A stretch of 64,000 nucleotides of DNA, taken from NCBI GenBank assembly GCA_015680685.1, contig MNCI01036134.1:93404-157403 (forward strand), written 5' to 3'. The stretch is from Gnetum montanum. Its lineage: Eukaryota; Streptophyta; Gnetopsida; Gnetales; Gnetaceae. The notes below the pieces were generated by a model that did not search any database, had not been told where the DNA came from, and was given only the letters and a program-made list of their open reading frames with translations. Below, one piece after another: positions 24,900 to 37,109 of the stretch. Within the stretch, counting starts at the first letter, position 1; each line of letters starts with the position of its first letter. The position numbers and the translations under genes are program-made.

Positions 24900-25640
24900 C
24901 CTAGTCTTGTTCCAACAAAATGGAGTTTTCTATATGAGTTTTTTTCACCATTCATCCCTATGAAGAGCTAAACCTTTATCTCTTTGCAATTTATTCAGAT
25001 ATTCTTTAATCACTTTTTTCTATATCTTTTTTTATTTTTCTTTCCATAGATTTCATAAAATAATAATGTAGTAGCCTTTTATATAAGCTTGTTATCTAAT
25101 CTTCTTTGCCCATATCCAAACCATTTAAACTATCATCCCTATAAATCATTTCGAATAGAAGCTACTCCAAGTTTTCTTCCAATATATTTATTATGTAGTT
25201 TATCTATTTTAGTAATATTTAACATCTATTTAATGATTCACATTTTTGCAATATTAATTTGTTCCTCATACCTCTTTTATACTATCTAACATTTAGCTTC
25301 ATATAAGATAGTAGAGTTGATTATTGTTCTATAAAATTTTCTCTCTAGTTTTATTGTGATTCTTTTAATACATAGAACACTACTTGTCTATCTTTATTTT
25401 GACAATCTTTCCTCAATTCTATTTCTCATATCTTTATCAATTTTACCATCTAATTGGAGTATTGATCCTATATAGTAGAACTATTTTAAGTGAAAGACTT
25501 CTTTACCTTGAATTATCACTTTTATTTCACCACTATTTATGTTAATAAAATTGCATTTTGTTAGGACTAGAATGAATATCCATTTTATTTTAATACTTCT
25601 CATGTTTATTTTTATCTTTGGTAGGTAACTATGATTAGAG
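24900..25640 (-). pseudogene. RTE-type LINE 3' part (C-terminal RT)
   Basis: Minus-strand relic of the RT C-terminal half and tail of a plant RTE-type LINE. In order from 25640: a FYYIGSILQLDGKIDKDM motif (the usual YLGSIIQxxGEIDEDV), KLERKFYRTII, YEAKC (usual YGSEC), KLGVASI, FKWFGYGQRR (usual LRWFGHVQRR), a RDEW motif near 24940 and a VGTRL-like end near 24915. A short GAT/ATG-type simple repeat follows at 24885-24905, as at many RTE 3' ends. 5' truncated, with many stops. Same family as 21380-21885 but not colinear with it. Confidence 0.78.
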
Positions 25641-26159
25641 TGCAATTTGTAGTACTCCAAAATCTACATATTGTTAACTAGTGTGAGTTATAGTTAATTG
25701 CAACAAGTTGTTAAAGTAATATGAATACTTAACAATGAATTCATAGTATCCTCTAACTTTTATGAAAGAGTAATGGGAAATGGGGCAATGTGATGACAAT
25801 GACAATGTAATGGAAATGATAAAAACTTAGGTTGAGAAAAAGAAATGAGCTTTAAACATAGAACCAACTAGTCACTATAGCAATTTGTATATTTCTTTGT
25901 TCATAGAACAATAATTTAAAATGCAATACAATACAATAATTTTTATATAAAAAAATTACAATGTTTTTATTTATTAATATCTAAGAATAATTAACCATCA
26001 ATAAACTTTGACATAAGTTGTAAAAGAATTTATGTAAAAAATAAATATTTTTTTAAAAAATATATAAAAAATCAAAAATATATATTAAGAACAGTTTTGG
26101 TCATTGATAAATAAAATTTTTTAAATGAGTACATGACTTGTTAAGTCTAATACATTAAC
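25641..26159. other. Unassigned AT-rich sequence
   Basis: Between the LINE and the hAT 3' end. The hAT terminal inverted repeat may lie here but is not recognisable. Confidence 0.4.
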
Positions 26160-26493
26160 AAGATAAACTTGTAACATAATATTGTTTATACGATATTGTT
26201 ATTATTATTTTTACATACATTTTTTTATTTTTACCACCATCAAACAAATTTTCATAACTAGAATCTAGAACTTCAATAGAAAGCTCATTATCTCCATCAT
26301 CTATAGAGCCTCCATAATCACACATTTGATGAAGGCCCATTTTGTAATCTTGAAAAACTTGAGATAATAACCTAATATTTGAATGAACAAAAACTAAATC
26401 TTCAGCCTTTGCAGTGCCTAGTTTGTTGCATTTTGTTGAGTGAATAAATGCATATTCACTACAATTTCTTTCACATGTTGATGCACTGGAAAC
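26160..26493 (-). pseudogene. hAT transposase, C-terminal exon (dimerisation domain)
   Basis: Minus-strand exon beginning at 26493 with SSASTCERNCSEYAFIHS, the hallmark of the hAT C-terminal dimerisation domain (usual CERNWS, here the Trp is Cys), then KAEDLVFVHSN. The 61-codon open segment 26340-26155 follows in the same frame with an acidic tail. It joins in phase to the upstream exon (27385-27574) across a canonical intron. It is little broken compared with the upstream parts. Confidence 0.82.
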
Positions 26494-27384
26494 CTATACT
26501 ATAGGAATGAAATAAATTAAAAACTTAATAAGAGGATTTTGCTAAGAAATCTTCACTAGATAAGCATGAGGATTTTGATTATCTTCCTTAATAATCAATA
26601 AGAATGAAAAAAAAAGAACTTTATAAAAAATAAGATGAAAATATGCTACTTTTAGCTCAAAGAAAAAAAATAGCAAAAATTTTGAGACCTTAGAGAATCA
26701 AGAATATTTTTCATCTATTTTTAAATGGTCAATTAAATTAGGAGAAAAATAAAGGAATTTTCTTTGTCCTTGGAAAGAGGCTATTGTTAATCTTGAGCTA
26801 AAAAATAATGTAGGCTCTCCCATAAGAAAAATGAAAAGATTTCAGATGTTGGTTTTAGTGCATTATGCCAAATCCTTTGAATAGTTTAGAAGCTTTAGAA
26901 GTTTATTTTAGTAATCATATGTAGGGAAAAAAACTTCAAAACAATTCAACCAAAATACAATTTATCTATCTCCATTAAGTTAAGTTTTTTATCTTTTGTT
27001 TATATTTTTATGTAAATAAAACTATTAAAATAATGAATTAAATTGCATAGAAAATAACATCAACACCCATTAATGAAATCCTACATTAAAAAAAAAACGT
27101 ACAAAAAAAAGTTTTATAATGATTTTCAAGTTGTTGAAATTGTTATTTATAACTTTAACTCAAATAATAAGTTATCTAATTATTAGCCTATATATTAAGT
27201 AGATAATGAATTTTACTATATCTTAAAATCATTACAAAATCAAGTAAGAAGATTCATTAATATGTAGAAAGAGAGGCAGCAAATATAAAGAAAGGAAAGA
27301 TTTTGAAATAATGTTATTAAATATTTAGTTCACAAAAAATGTTTATAAACATCTTTCAAGTAAAATTGAAAAAATAAAACTTAC
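26494..27384 (-). other. Intron of the hAT transposase gene
   Basis: Minus-strand donor GTAAGT begins at 27384 directly after the LSQ codons, and an acceptor ending TATAG lies at 26494. Splicing joins CAA to GTT in phase 0 and restores the LSQ-V-SSASTCERN order known in hAT proteins. About 0.9 kb, AT-rich. It shows the relic derives from a genomic transposon copy, not a processed cDNA. Confidence 0.75.
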
Positions 27385-27574
27385 TTGAGATAAAACACAA
27401 ATTACTACCTCTTTTAGTAATGGAGTTTGAGTTCAATATTGATTCCAAAATGTAAAAGCATCTAATGTTTCATGATCATATGCACAATTAGGATGTGCAA
27501 AATATTCTTCTAATTTGATATAAATGTCATATTATTTCTTTATCTTTGCACAATCTTCTCTATTTGAAAAATGG
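27385..27574 (-). pseudogene. hAT transposase, exon part 3' of the R insertion
   Basis: Minus-strand coding relic: LEEYFAHPNCAYDHETLDAF, then FWNQY and TPLLKEVVICVLSQ. The last motif is the usual (W/F)W..YG..TP.LQ..A..VLSQ that precedes the CERNWS block. The upstream continuation of the gene is displaced about 12.1 kb to 39678 by element R. Two in-frame stops. Confidence 0.75.
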
Positions 27575-28469
27575 TGTAGGGACACCTCTTTTGATTCCCT
27601 TACTCTACCCTACATACTATGTGTCTTTTTGTGATTATTTTGTTAAGGATGATTCTTGGATGTTTTGGCATGTTTGGAGTTGTTTTTGGCTTATTTTGAT
27701 GAGTTTAAAAGGTTTCAGGGTCTATGAGGACTTGTTGGAAGGCATCTAAAGGCTCCTAGCATCAAAGTGACCACTTTTATTTTTGGCCCCTTTAGAAGAG
27801 ACGTCTCCCTAGAAAGATAGATGTCTCCCCTAAAGTGTAGATGTGCCAAGTCCAATGGAGAAGTCTACCAAAAATAGTAGATGTATCTCCCATGAGAAGG
27901 GCTTTCATAGGAGGCATTTACATGAAGCTAGAGATAATCTAGATGCATGGGGAAGCTTTTGAAAACACCCATTCAAATTCAAGAAATAGCCAAAGAAAGA
28001 TGGAAACAACAAGGGAAAAGGTGAGAAGACTTTGGAAACATCTAAAGAACCTCAAGTTGAGTTGAGGAACGGTTTCTAGGATTTTTACCTTCCGATTGCT
28101 TATAAATATTGATGTAATTCAACATTGTAAGAAGAATAACCTTGACCATGAGTAGGAGAGAAAGCTTGTGAGAGTTGAGGAAAGAGAGCTTATGCAAGAA
28201 AGTGAGTGGTAGGCAAGGAAGAGCACTTGAGAGATATTAGGAGAATCTCCTATAAGTATCTTGTCTTGAGCTTGGGTTCCATTATGAGCAATTAAGGATT
28301 GAGAGGGGACAAGTGTGGCCTCTAAGATCCTTTGGAGAGTTTTGAGTTGAGCTTGGCTCCTCATATTTGATGTATTTATTATGTATTTTGAAAATTATCT
28401 TAATATAAGGGATATTTTCTCTATTTTATTGTATTGTTCTTACTTTTTAAGCTAAATCTTCTTGGAAGT
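27575..28469 (+). repeat. 5' LTR of R, first part
   Basis: Homologous throughout to the 3' LTR (38724-39600). It contains AGACGTCTCC and AGATGTCTCCCC palindromic motifs at 27795-27890 and the CTATAAATATTG-like TATA region near 28100. It stops at the insertion point of E; the remaining 45 bases resume at 36932. Confidence 0.85.
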
Positions 28470-29328
28470 TGATGAGTGGCAAGGTACCTGTATGCCAAAC
28501 CATATGAATCACAAGTGTTCACACATGATTTGATCAAATTTTGTGGATCGGACTAGTTGTGCATCTAAATCACTATATCTTATTCGTAGTTCGCTGTCTT
28601 CCCACTTGGACTACTAGTAGCTTTGTCATGTATGGTTTAGTCCAAAGTGAGACATATGATGATTGATGTTGTCTAGCCCTAAGATACTCCTAATGATAAT
28701 AAAGAGATTAATTAATTAAGCTCATTAATAGTGAAAAGTAAAATCTAAACTAGCCTACATGTCATGAGTATCAATTTCTAATCGTCCACACACATCTTGA
28801 ACTTTGCGTAACTACTGCTAGGATTGCGAAGTGCATGTCACTAGGCTTACCAAATGATACACTACTGGGTTACTAAGTAATTACACTTAAGTGCTCGTGA
28901 TTAGTTGTACTCATTATGCTTAATGATGAGAATAATAAAGAATAATAAATGAAAACATTAACTAAGGAAAACAGTAAATAATTAAATAATTAAAAGTAAT
29001 AATAAATCTTAGTGGATGCTGCAATGATGAAAGTAATCTCGATTTTTATTATCGATCATGTAACATGTCCAAGTAGGTCACACTTGAATAAGGATGCCAT
29101 ACAATCACTTAACATCACATTGGAAAAAAATAGAACTTGAAATCAAAAATCTATGAAAAAACAATCTATCTCCCAACTATGTATCCAAGTGTGATATTTA
29201 TTGGCTAGCATAGGAGAAGTGATATCGAATGCCCAACATTGGAGGTTGTGCCTCGATGTCGAATACCTAAGATCATGGCCCTGATATCATATATCCGATA
29301 TTGTGGCCCTACAAAACATGACTCATCA
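28470..29328 (-). repeat. 3' LTR of element E
   Basis: 859 bp from TGATGAG to CTCATCA. It pairs with 36048-36926. GATATC-type U3 motifs lie at 29220-29305 next to a TATA-like ATATTTATTGGC. The polypurine tract ATGGGGGTA (minus strand) lies at 29329-29340. Confidence 0.88.
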
Positions 29329-29499
29329 TACCCCCATAACTAAATGAAAACTCACCCTTAAGTTAAATAAAATGAGGAGCAAGTTCCTTACAAAAGATTG
29401 GGAAGGTATGGGATTATTGATTAACTTAAATAAATACATGAATTGACTCTTTCATGATATAGTGATGTTTTACAAAAAATATGAACACAATATTACAAG

Positions 29500-31960
29500 A
29501 CAAAAAATTAGGAAAGCTCATGTAGTTCCCAAAGGTGGTGGCTCTTCCATCAGTCGCTTTCCTTTATCATTAAGCTTCTAGAATTTGTAGTAGTTCAAGA
29601 GCTCCTACAACTTTTCTTCCTCCATCCTTGGGTCATGTAACATCTAGGCTACTACGCTAATGTGTGCTAAAGCTGGTATGTCCTATGGACATAATAGCTA
29701 TGGAAACATTTTGTTTGCTTTCACGTACCAAGCCAGAAACTATTATCATTCCTTCTCAAAGGCCCTAGTCTTTTCTTTCAATTCATGTTGATCTGTTAAT
29801 CTCTTGGCCAGGTCTAAGGCTACATCTCTCTATCCATGGTAGCAAGCCTTAATCAACTTTAATTTTAAGTTTGGCATGTGGAGTTTTTGTAAAGCATTTT
29901 TCTTATCTACAAACTTTTTTTCATATAATGCATAGGTGGTGGCTACTTGATACTCTAGTTTGTTTCTAGGCCAATCTGTTGTTAACATGGCAAGGTTGGC
30001 ATATTGAAGGTTAACCAATGCCATGAATTCTTTTAAATATTCAATTTGTAGGTCTTGTTCTTTACTTTCTCTTGATGAACTAAGGCATAGCTACCTAAGA
30101 TTAGCTACCAGTCAGGATTTTGCACTAACATTAAATTGATGAAGGTCTTTGCCATCTAGATTTATTTTTTATTGATCTATTTGTACATGTTGATTTGGTC
30201 TAAGAAGTGCTCCTTCAGCTTCTCATGTTTCTTGGTCTCATTTTTCCATGCACTTATCTCAATTGCAGATTTTTGATGAATTGTGCAGACCTCCTCCATT
30301 GAGAAGGTTCAATTTTCTCTAGCCAATCTACTGATGTCTTGGTTGACCCTCACTAGTTGTTCTCTCAACTAGTGGATATTTTCTTCTAAGATGTTCTTCT
30401 ATTTTTCTACAGTGGTCAACCTTGCATTATCCATAGCAACTTTTTTATTTTCATCTTGTGTAGAGGTTAATGCCTTTTCATGGGCATATGCTTGAGCTTT
30501 TGTAGTTGAGGTATTCTAGACCACCTTCTTGTTCTTTTGCTTAGTAACTTTTTTTGTTCAATCAATTGGTTTTGCTGCTCTATTCTAAATCATTCTAGCT
30601 AGTCAGGTATGACAAATTGGTAGGGTCCCATCTTTTAGCTTTCAGGGTGGGTAGCTTCTATTGCAATCAATGCACTTCTATTTCTTCATGCTCCACCTAG
30701 TTTCTACCATGACCAACTTTCCTTTTATTGTAGTGAGGTCTAATTGCACTATAGTAACATCATTGGGGATGTCAAAAATGGTTATCATTACTTGTCCAAT
30801 CTGTAGCAATTTATCAAGTACATCCTCATGGACCGTAGGAGTCATTGAAGTTCTAGTAAGCATTTGTGCATCTCTAGTCCTAGTCAAGTCCACTTGGGGC
30901 ACAACAGGCACATTGAAAGATTCTTTGATGTCATCTATTATTACCTTTGCTGGACCTACTGCATCTTGATGCTACTTTTCCACTACTGTGGCACCTTCTC
31001 TAATTTCAAGCATTACTTGAAAGTATGCAGCATTACTAGAGATTTGTTATGACCATTGGGATTCTCCTCTTGATTGTAAAGAAATATTCCCTCTTGATGG
31101 ATTAGTAGAAATAGTGGGATGCATGAAATAATTAATAACTTAAAAGAGGTTTAATTTATTCCTACTTCCCCAATTGAGAGTTTGAGTAATTCTTTGTAGA
31201 TGGTTCATCACAGGTTAGTAATCTTGTGGTAGTGGTGGTGGAACTTATGGCTCATGCTGTTGCATCTACCAGTTAGTAATCTTGTGGTAGTGGTAGTGGT
31301 AGTAATCATAGGTTAGACCAATTTCCCTATAGTAGGAGCATCTTGATGAATTCTAAATGATTGGGCCTCCTATTCCTCATGCTTGACTTGTGGGCCTTGC
31401 TCTCCTGATTGGCTTCAACCACCTCTCAAGCATTTGGCTACATCTTGTGAAGGTTCTTCTTGTTCTCCTATTTTTGTGGCTATTTGCAAATAATCAAGGG
31501 TCTAATGTTACTAAGGTGTCGTTATTTATCATTAATAGGTTTATACCTTACTCATGACCTTACTTCCATTAAGTTCTTTAGCTCATATGATTGCAGAGTT
31601 AGAAAACTTTTCAGAAACATGCCCAAAAAGTGTTAATCTTCTTTCATGATCCTTTGCAATTGGTTTCTTTTTCCTTATGTATGACTTATCCTGATGGTTA
31701 TGACCCCTTGGATGAGAAAATTAGAGTTTCTAGCATTCATACAATTGATTTTTCATGAAAATACTTAAGGTTTTTAACATTCTTATCGTTGTAATACCTT
31801 CCAGGCGATATCAAATTTTGAAAAGTTGGTGTAATTTTTCTAGGCAAGCACCCTTCCTTGACTAAATTAAACACTCCAAGTTCAAATAGGTTTAAAAAAT
31901 ATAAAACTCAAAGTGGTCTAGAGAAAAATATTACAAGTGGAAGTTGATTGTGTAGAGCTC
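29500..31960 (-). pseudogene. ORF3 of element E (decayed)
   Basis: Post-integrase-type coding relic. The best preserved block (about 30960-30680) has VPVVPQVDLT, EDVLDKLLQIGQVM and IFDIPNDVT, aligning with D 7000-6720 and F 50660-50400. A coiled-coil-like Lys/Gln-rich part follows, and the 30024-29830 segment (ATTYALYEKKF) matches ASSYLLYEVEF in D and ASSYFLYEAEF in F. The N-terminal PF20167-like part is less clear than in D and F. Retained although pol is deleted. Confidence 0.55.
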
Positions 31961-32035
31961 TTAGTCACAAAAGAAAAATTCAAAAACTCCCTTAGTTGTA
32001 AATAATGAGAATGGATTTTGAAGCACCATAGGGAT

Positions 32036-32117
32036 CCTATATATAGTTTTGATGGACTTGATATTGGGTATCTGACATTGAGTCTAACTTAATATCAGGT
32101 AGTCAATATCGGGGTTC
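32036..32117 (-). promoter_or_regulatory. Internal U3-like promoter module upstream of ORF3 (element E)
   Basis: On the minus strand, an array of GATATC-type motifs (32059-32113) followed by CTATATATAGG (32036-32046), directed at ORF3, whose relic starts within about 100 bases. The block from 32068 to 32119 resembles the U3 block at 36860-36910 of the element's own LTR, including CTGACAT, TATCA and CAATATCGGGG-like runs. Promoter function is inferred. Confidence 0.45.
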
Positions 32118-32119
32118 TT

Positions 32120-33800
32120 GAATTTTCATTTAATGAGGGTACTCAGCATGGACAATAAAGCCCTATGATAGATAGAAGGTTTTTAGATCAATTCCAAAGT
32201 TCTAGGGTAAGTGAGAATTTATATGTAGGCATTGGAAGTGTTAAAAGACAGAATCATGGGCATTAAAAGCTTTGGAAGATGCAAGAAAAGGGGTATTAGA
32301 TTTATGGTGTGGGATGGATTAGTTATATGATAAAGGAAGGTGTTGAGTTTATCATTTTAGGCACTTGGAAGGTTTAAGATGATGCAGTTTTGTCAAACAA
32401 GTAGAAGTTACAATAGTTATACAAGTGGATCCTCCCAAAACTAGGCTTCAGGCCATAATGCCCTTGTATAACCAAACCTAAAAATGTCCATAGGTACCAA
32501 AGGGGTTGAATGCAATGCATACTTGTGAAACAAAACACACATGTTAAAACCACCAATTTGAGAAAATATTTTTATGTTACACAAAAATCATAAGTTAGGA
32601 TACAAATAGCAAGATGTGGTAAATTTTAGAAAGGATTACAAGAATTGAGATATGAGATACCTTACCATAGCCATAATTAATCCTTGTGTGTTATTAATGG
32701 TTAAATAATCATTAGCCCTTCTACCCAAGATTCAAGTAAGTCCATACCACCTTCTAGTGACATCAAATAGTTTCATTTCTTTGATTGACAGCCATAAGAG
32801 TATCTTAGTTACAAGGAGTAACATAACTTGGTGTTTTATCCAGGGGAGGAGTTTATTCATGGCATTTTTTTTTGAAGAATTCTAAGAAAATGCCAACCTT
32901 CAGGCATGGGTAACATGTATTTTTATTGGAACCCTCAGAAATTTATTTAGTGCCCTTTTATTTTACTGTTACTCTCATTTTTTGTTAGATCTACAAGGAT
33001 ATAATTACAACATTATCAACATGATAGAACATATAGAAATTGTCACACCCATCTCATTCCCCCTTAGTTATTCACTTTTCTATCTAGGAATAATGATTAG
33101 GAATTTATTTTTAGTTTGATGATGAAGAAGAATATCATTATGACTAGGGTAAGAACCTCTTATTAATGGAATGGATGGATGGATGATGTGACCTCAGGGT
33201 TCGAATAATTAGTTCCTCATGACTTGATAACATAGAGAAAACCTTACCTCAATGGGCTACATGATTATTTTATTCACAAGCGATAATACTAACAAAGGAA
33301 ATGAAAAAAAAAACTAAAAAAGCTAAAAGAGATAGGAAAATTGCTATCAAGAAATAAGAACATGATAAAAAATTGTAAAAAAAAATGATGAAAAACACCT
33401 ATTAATTCTGAATGTTAGAATGGGGTGTTTCCCCCATGACTAAGCATTTAATCATGATAAGAATTAATAAGGGGGTAGGTGGGCTCCATGCATTTGTAAA
33501 ATAGTGTTAAACGTTTAGTTCCATTCCACTTGGTGCCTCTTGAGTTAGTGGTGGCTACATAGATAAGTTGTTGTTTACACACTTGGTTGTCAAATGTATG
33601 GTGTATTAGAGTATGAGTTGTGTTAATTTTGTGGATGTTTGACCCATGATTTCACCCTTGATTATGATTTGGTATGCATCGATTTTTTTGTCTCTTCATA
33701 ATGCTAGAGTCATCGCTTCTATTGAGTGTTGAAGTAACAATGGATGGTAGTCCTTAAGTAGGCTTAGAGGATGTTGGTTGTGAAAGGGAAGGCATTGCAC
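32120..33800 (-). other. Post-pol spacer and pol-deletion junction of element E
   Basis: Contains GGCATGGGTAACATGT near 32903, shared with D and F downstream of integrase, and a GGATGGATGGATG run near 33173 also present in D near 10980. About 33480-33800 should hold the deletion junction between gag and the end of pol; I see no integrase, RT or protease motif. Confidence 0.5.
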
Positions 33801-33815
33801 TAGATTGGAATTATG

Positions 33816-35922
33816 CTATTTTGGATGATGTGGTAGGTCCATGAGTATTGCACTTTTTCTTGGGATTGGTCCTAAGGAAAGGATGTTTCCAAGTTTATGG
33901 TGGGGTTCTATTAGTATCAACATGTTTATGACATTCATAGCACAAGTGGCATTTTCTTGTCGATGTTGTGATGTTAAACCTTCCTGTGTTGCTAGTGGTG
34001 GCATGTGATGGGGTGGAGCATGATAATATCAAGGATAGGATGGAGGGTAAGAGGTGTGAGGTGGAGATCCTTTAGGAGATGTCATGGGTTGATGAACTTG
34101 GGAGAGTGATAGTAGCAATTTGAAGTAGAGGATGTAGAATTAGTTGGAGAAATAGGTTATTGAACATAATAACCATATGGGTTCAGCTAGTAGTAAGGGT
34201 AGGGTTGGTGTGGGGATGACCTCCCGTATGATTATGGGTTTTGCCACTATGGTTGATGATAGTGTTGAGGGTGGTAATAAGTCCTCCTAAGATAGTACAA
34301 TTGGTTGTAGGATTATCTATGATTACCTTGTGGAAATGGTAATTTCCTAGGCATGTCCTTTATATGAACTTTGGATTTAATGCAAAATCCCAATACTCAT
34401 GTAGATGCAACATGACTAGGTAATGGCCCTTCAAGTGGTCATTTATGCAAATGTCACATCTGTCATTTTCGTTTGTGGTTGAGTCTATAGCCTTGATTTC
34501 TTCAATCATTTTTCCTATTTGCTAATAAGTGTTCCTAGTTGTTTTTTGGTTCTTCTTCCTCCTTTTGTTGTGATCACTTGATTTGTTTTGTATTACCTTC
34601 TCCTCTATAGTTTCTACAAAATTTGTTACTTTTTCATTTATCCACTTCAACATCCTATCAAACTTTGCTTCAAGTTCATTGATAGCCTTCTATATCGACA
34701 AGGTTTGTTGCAAAATCACTTTATTGAGAGCTACCTCTTTCTCCTTACCATAGATATGGAACTTATTCTTTTGAAGAGTTGGGTCTTGATGATATTTCTC
34801 AACATTCTCCCATTTTCACAACTCTCCTTCTTCTTTCTCCACACACTCGATTGACTCTCGAATCTGATGGGTTCATAGCTTGTATAATTGACCTGGAGCA
34901 TACATCCCAAGGGCCTCCCTTGTTTCATTATGAAGCCCATATATGATGTGGAAATGTTGCTCTTACTTAGAGAGACCATGGCCTCGACACCTATTTAGTA
35001 GGGAATAATATCTATCTAAGTTCATGTCCAAGGATTCACATTATTCTTGTCTCCATCATTGGATCTATCTCCTCACGTTGGACACCCTCACATAGGTTTG
35101 GTATTTCTCATTGAAAAGTTCTAGCAATGTGGACCACCATTAGATTAAATTTGGTTTCAACAATCTATACCACACTTTAGCTCTATTAATTAGTGTCTAA
35201 GGAAAGTGCTTAAGTTTTTTCCATCCACTTTTAATGTTGTATGAGGCACAGGCATCATGGAAGGCTTGTAAATGATGTTATGGATCTAAATCATAGCCTC
35301 CCACAAATTTAAGGATATTATTCATATCAAACCTAGGTAGGTAGCTTTCCTCACAATGCCTATGAGGTATCTTAACTATCCTTGTGAGCTGCATTAGACT
35401 CTTAGTGGCCAATAAGGATTCATTATCATTAGATATGTTGTAACAAAAATTTCTATTTCTATTCATTTGATGGTGATGATTTTTTCTATGTTCATTTTTA
35501 TGTCTTTAATTTTTCTCGTGGTTTTGATTTATATTTTTATTTGGACCCTATAATGGAGCTTTGTCTCTATAACTATGCTCATCTTTTCTAGAACTAGATG
35601 TTGAAGAGGAGGAGGAAGTTGAGGAACTAGAAGGGTTGCCATGGCTTCTATGATGTTCCCCATAGTCCTTTGATTTATCATTTTTAGGTTTTGAGGAGGT
35701 CTTGGACCTTGAGGCCCCCCCTAGTCTAGGACTTACTTCATCTTATCTAGGGTTTTCTATCTTAGATGAATGTAGTCCTTGAGTGTTGTCAAGGTGATCA
35801 TGAACATATGAAATCCTTGCATAAGGTTGGTCACTCTAATTTTCTTCAACATATATCTCATTAGTTCTCAAATGAATGTTTTTGCTATATAATGCATTAT
35901 CAATTCCTTGTGAAAAATACAT
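33816..35922 (-). pseudogene. gag of element E (decayed)
   Basis: ATG at 35922, 107 bases past the PBS. The N-terminus (SQGIDNA, then IHLRTNEIY) matches element G, not elements 1, D or F. A Ser-rich tract (near 35577-35640) precedes the capsid domain, which holds PRFDMNNILKFVGGYDLDP (35340-35285), HLQAFHDAC and ELFNEKYQTYVRV. The zinc knuckle near 34460 reads C-D-I-C-x3-H with the last Cys changed to Tyr. Several stops and at least one frameshift before the C-terminal part. Confidence 0.77.
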
Positions 35923-36028
35923 TGCTTTTAGTGAGTGATGTGTGTGATTTAATATTTTCTAAAAGATATATTGTTAATGTGTTTACAAAGATCATGTATG
36001 ATATAACTATTCTGGATAACTAGCACCA

Positions 36029-36046
36029 TCCTTGGCAACGGTGCCA
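36029..36046 (-). other. Primer-binding site of element E (tRNA-Asp type)
   Basis: The plus strand reads TCCTTGGCAACGGTGCCA, with three transitions from the tRNA-Asp 3' end, one base from the LTR. Confidence 0.85.
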
Positions 36047-36047
36047 A

Positions 36048-36926
36048 TGATGAGCGGTGAGGCATCCCTATGCCCAACCATATGAATCACAAGCATTCAC
36101 ACATGATCTAGTCAAATTCCATGGATGGAACTAGTTGTGCATCTTGATCATTATGTCATGATCATAGTTCACTATCTTCCCACTTCGACTAGTGGTAGCT
36201 TTGTCATGTATGGTTTAGTCCAAAGTTAGACATATGATGATTGATGTTGTTTGTTCCTAAGTTACTCTTAATGATAATAAAGAGATTAATTAATTAAGAT
36301 AATTAATAGTGGAAAGTAAAATCTAAACTAGCCTATGTGTAATGAGTATCCATTCCTAATCATCTTCACATGACTTGGACTTCGCGTAACTACTACTAGG
36401 ATTACTAAGCACATGTCACTAGGCTTACCAAATGATACACTACTGGGTTACCAAGTAATTACACTTAAGTTCTTGTGATTAGTCGTTCTCATTTTGTTTA
36501 GTGACAGGAATAATAAAGAGTAATAAATAGAAAAATTAACCAAGGAAAATAGTAAAAAATTAAACAATTAAAAGCAATAATAAATCTAAGTGGATGATAC
36601 GATGATGAAAGTAATTTCAATATTTATTGCCAATCATGTAATGCATCCAAGTATGTCATACTCAAATAAAGATGTCATGCAATCACTTAACATCACACTA
36701 TGGACATACACTAGAAAACAACAAAACTTGAAATAAAAAATCTATGAAGAAGCTATCTAAAATCTATCTCCCAAATGTGCACCCAAGTGTGGTATTTATA
36801 GGCTAGCATGGGAGGAGAGATATAGGATGCTCAACATCAGAGGTTGTGGCCCAATATTGGATACCTGACATCATACCCTTGATATCAAATATTCGATATC
36901 GTGGTCTTGCAAACCATGACTCATTA
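36048..36926 (-). repeat. 5' LTR of element E
   Basis: 879 bp, TGATGAG to CTCATTA, followed by GAAGT. Homologous to 28470-29328, with many transition differences, so the insertion is old. U3 array at 36822-36904, with TATA-like TATTTATAGGC at 36790-36800. Confidence 0.88.
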
Positions 36927-36931
36927 GAAGT

Positions 36932-36976
36932 TGTCGCTTGGATCCTATTGGGATCTATTGTGGTGTAACCCTTGCA
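36932..36976 (+). repeat. 5' LTR of R, last 45 bases
   Basis: Continues the R LTR after element E: GGATCTATTGTGGTGTAACC-type sequence, matching 39635-39677 in the 3' LTR, ending TTGCA. Confidence 0.8.
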
Positions 36977-36981
36977 CAAGA

Positions 36982-36999
36982 TGGATATTAGAGTAAAGG
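36982..36999 (+). other. Primer-binding site of R (tRNA-Met type, decayed)
   Basis: TGGATATTAGAGTAAAGG resembles the common plant PBS TGGTATCAGAGC plus flank, with C-to-T changes and one extra base. It lies five bases past the 5' LTR. Confidence 0.5.
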
Positions 37000-37109
37000 C
37001 TTGGAGGTTTCCATGCTTCTATGTTGAAGCTTGGTGTTTTCTTTGAATGAAAGGAACATTGTTGTTGATATTTTTGTATTTGCTTTTGGATATCATTCTT
37101 CTTACTTTA

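Larger units (their letters stand above)
28470..36926 (-). mobile_element. Athila-like element E, pol-deleted, nested in the 5' LTR of R
   Basis: An 8.46-kb minus-strand element with both LTRs and a perfect target duplication GAAGT (28465-28469 and 36927-36931). It has 5' LTR, tRNA-Asp PBS, gag, then a jump straight to the post-pol spacer, ORF3, polypurine tract and 3' LTR. The sequence between gag (ending about 33800) and the post-pol spacer (from about 33480) is only about 0.3 kb, where D and F have about 3.6 kb of protease-RT-RNaseH-integrase. So it could not transpose without pol from another copy, unless the deletion came after insertion. Confidence 0.87.

Noticed and set aside
33480-33800. 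Residual integrase or protease at the E deletion junction
   Set aside because: Reading all minus-strand frames gave no pol motif; the nearest similarity to D and F is the non-coding post-pol spacer.
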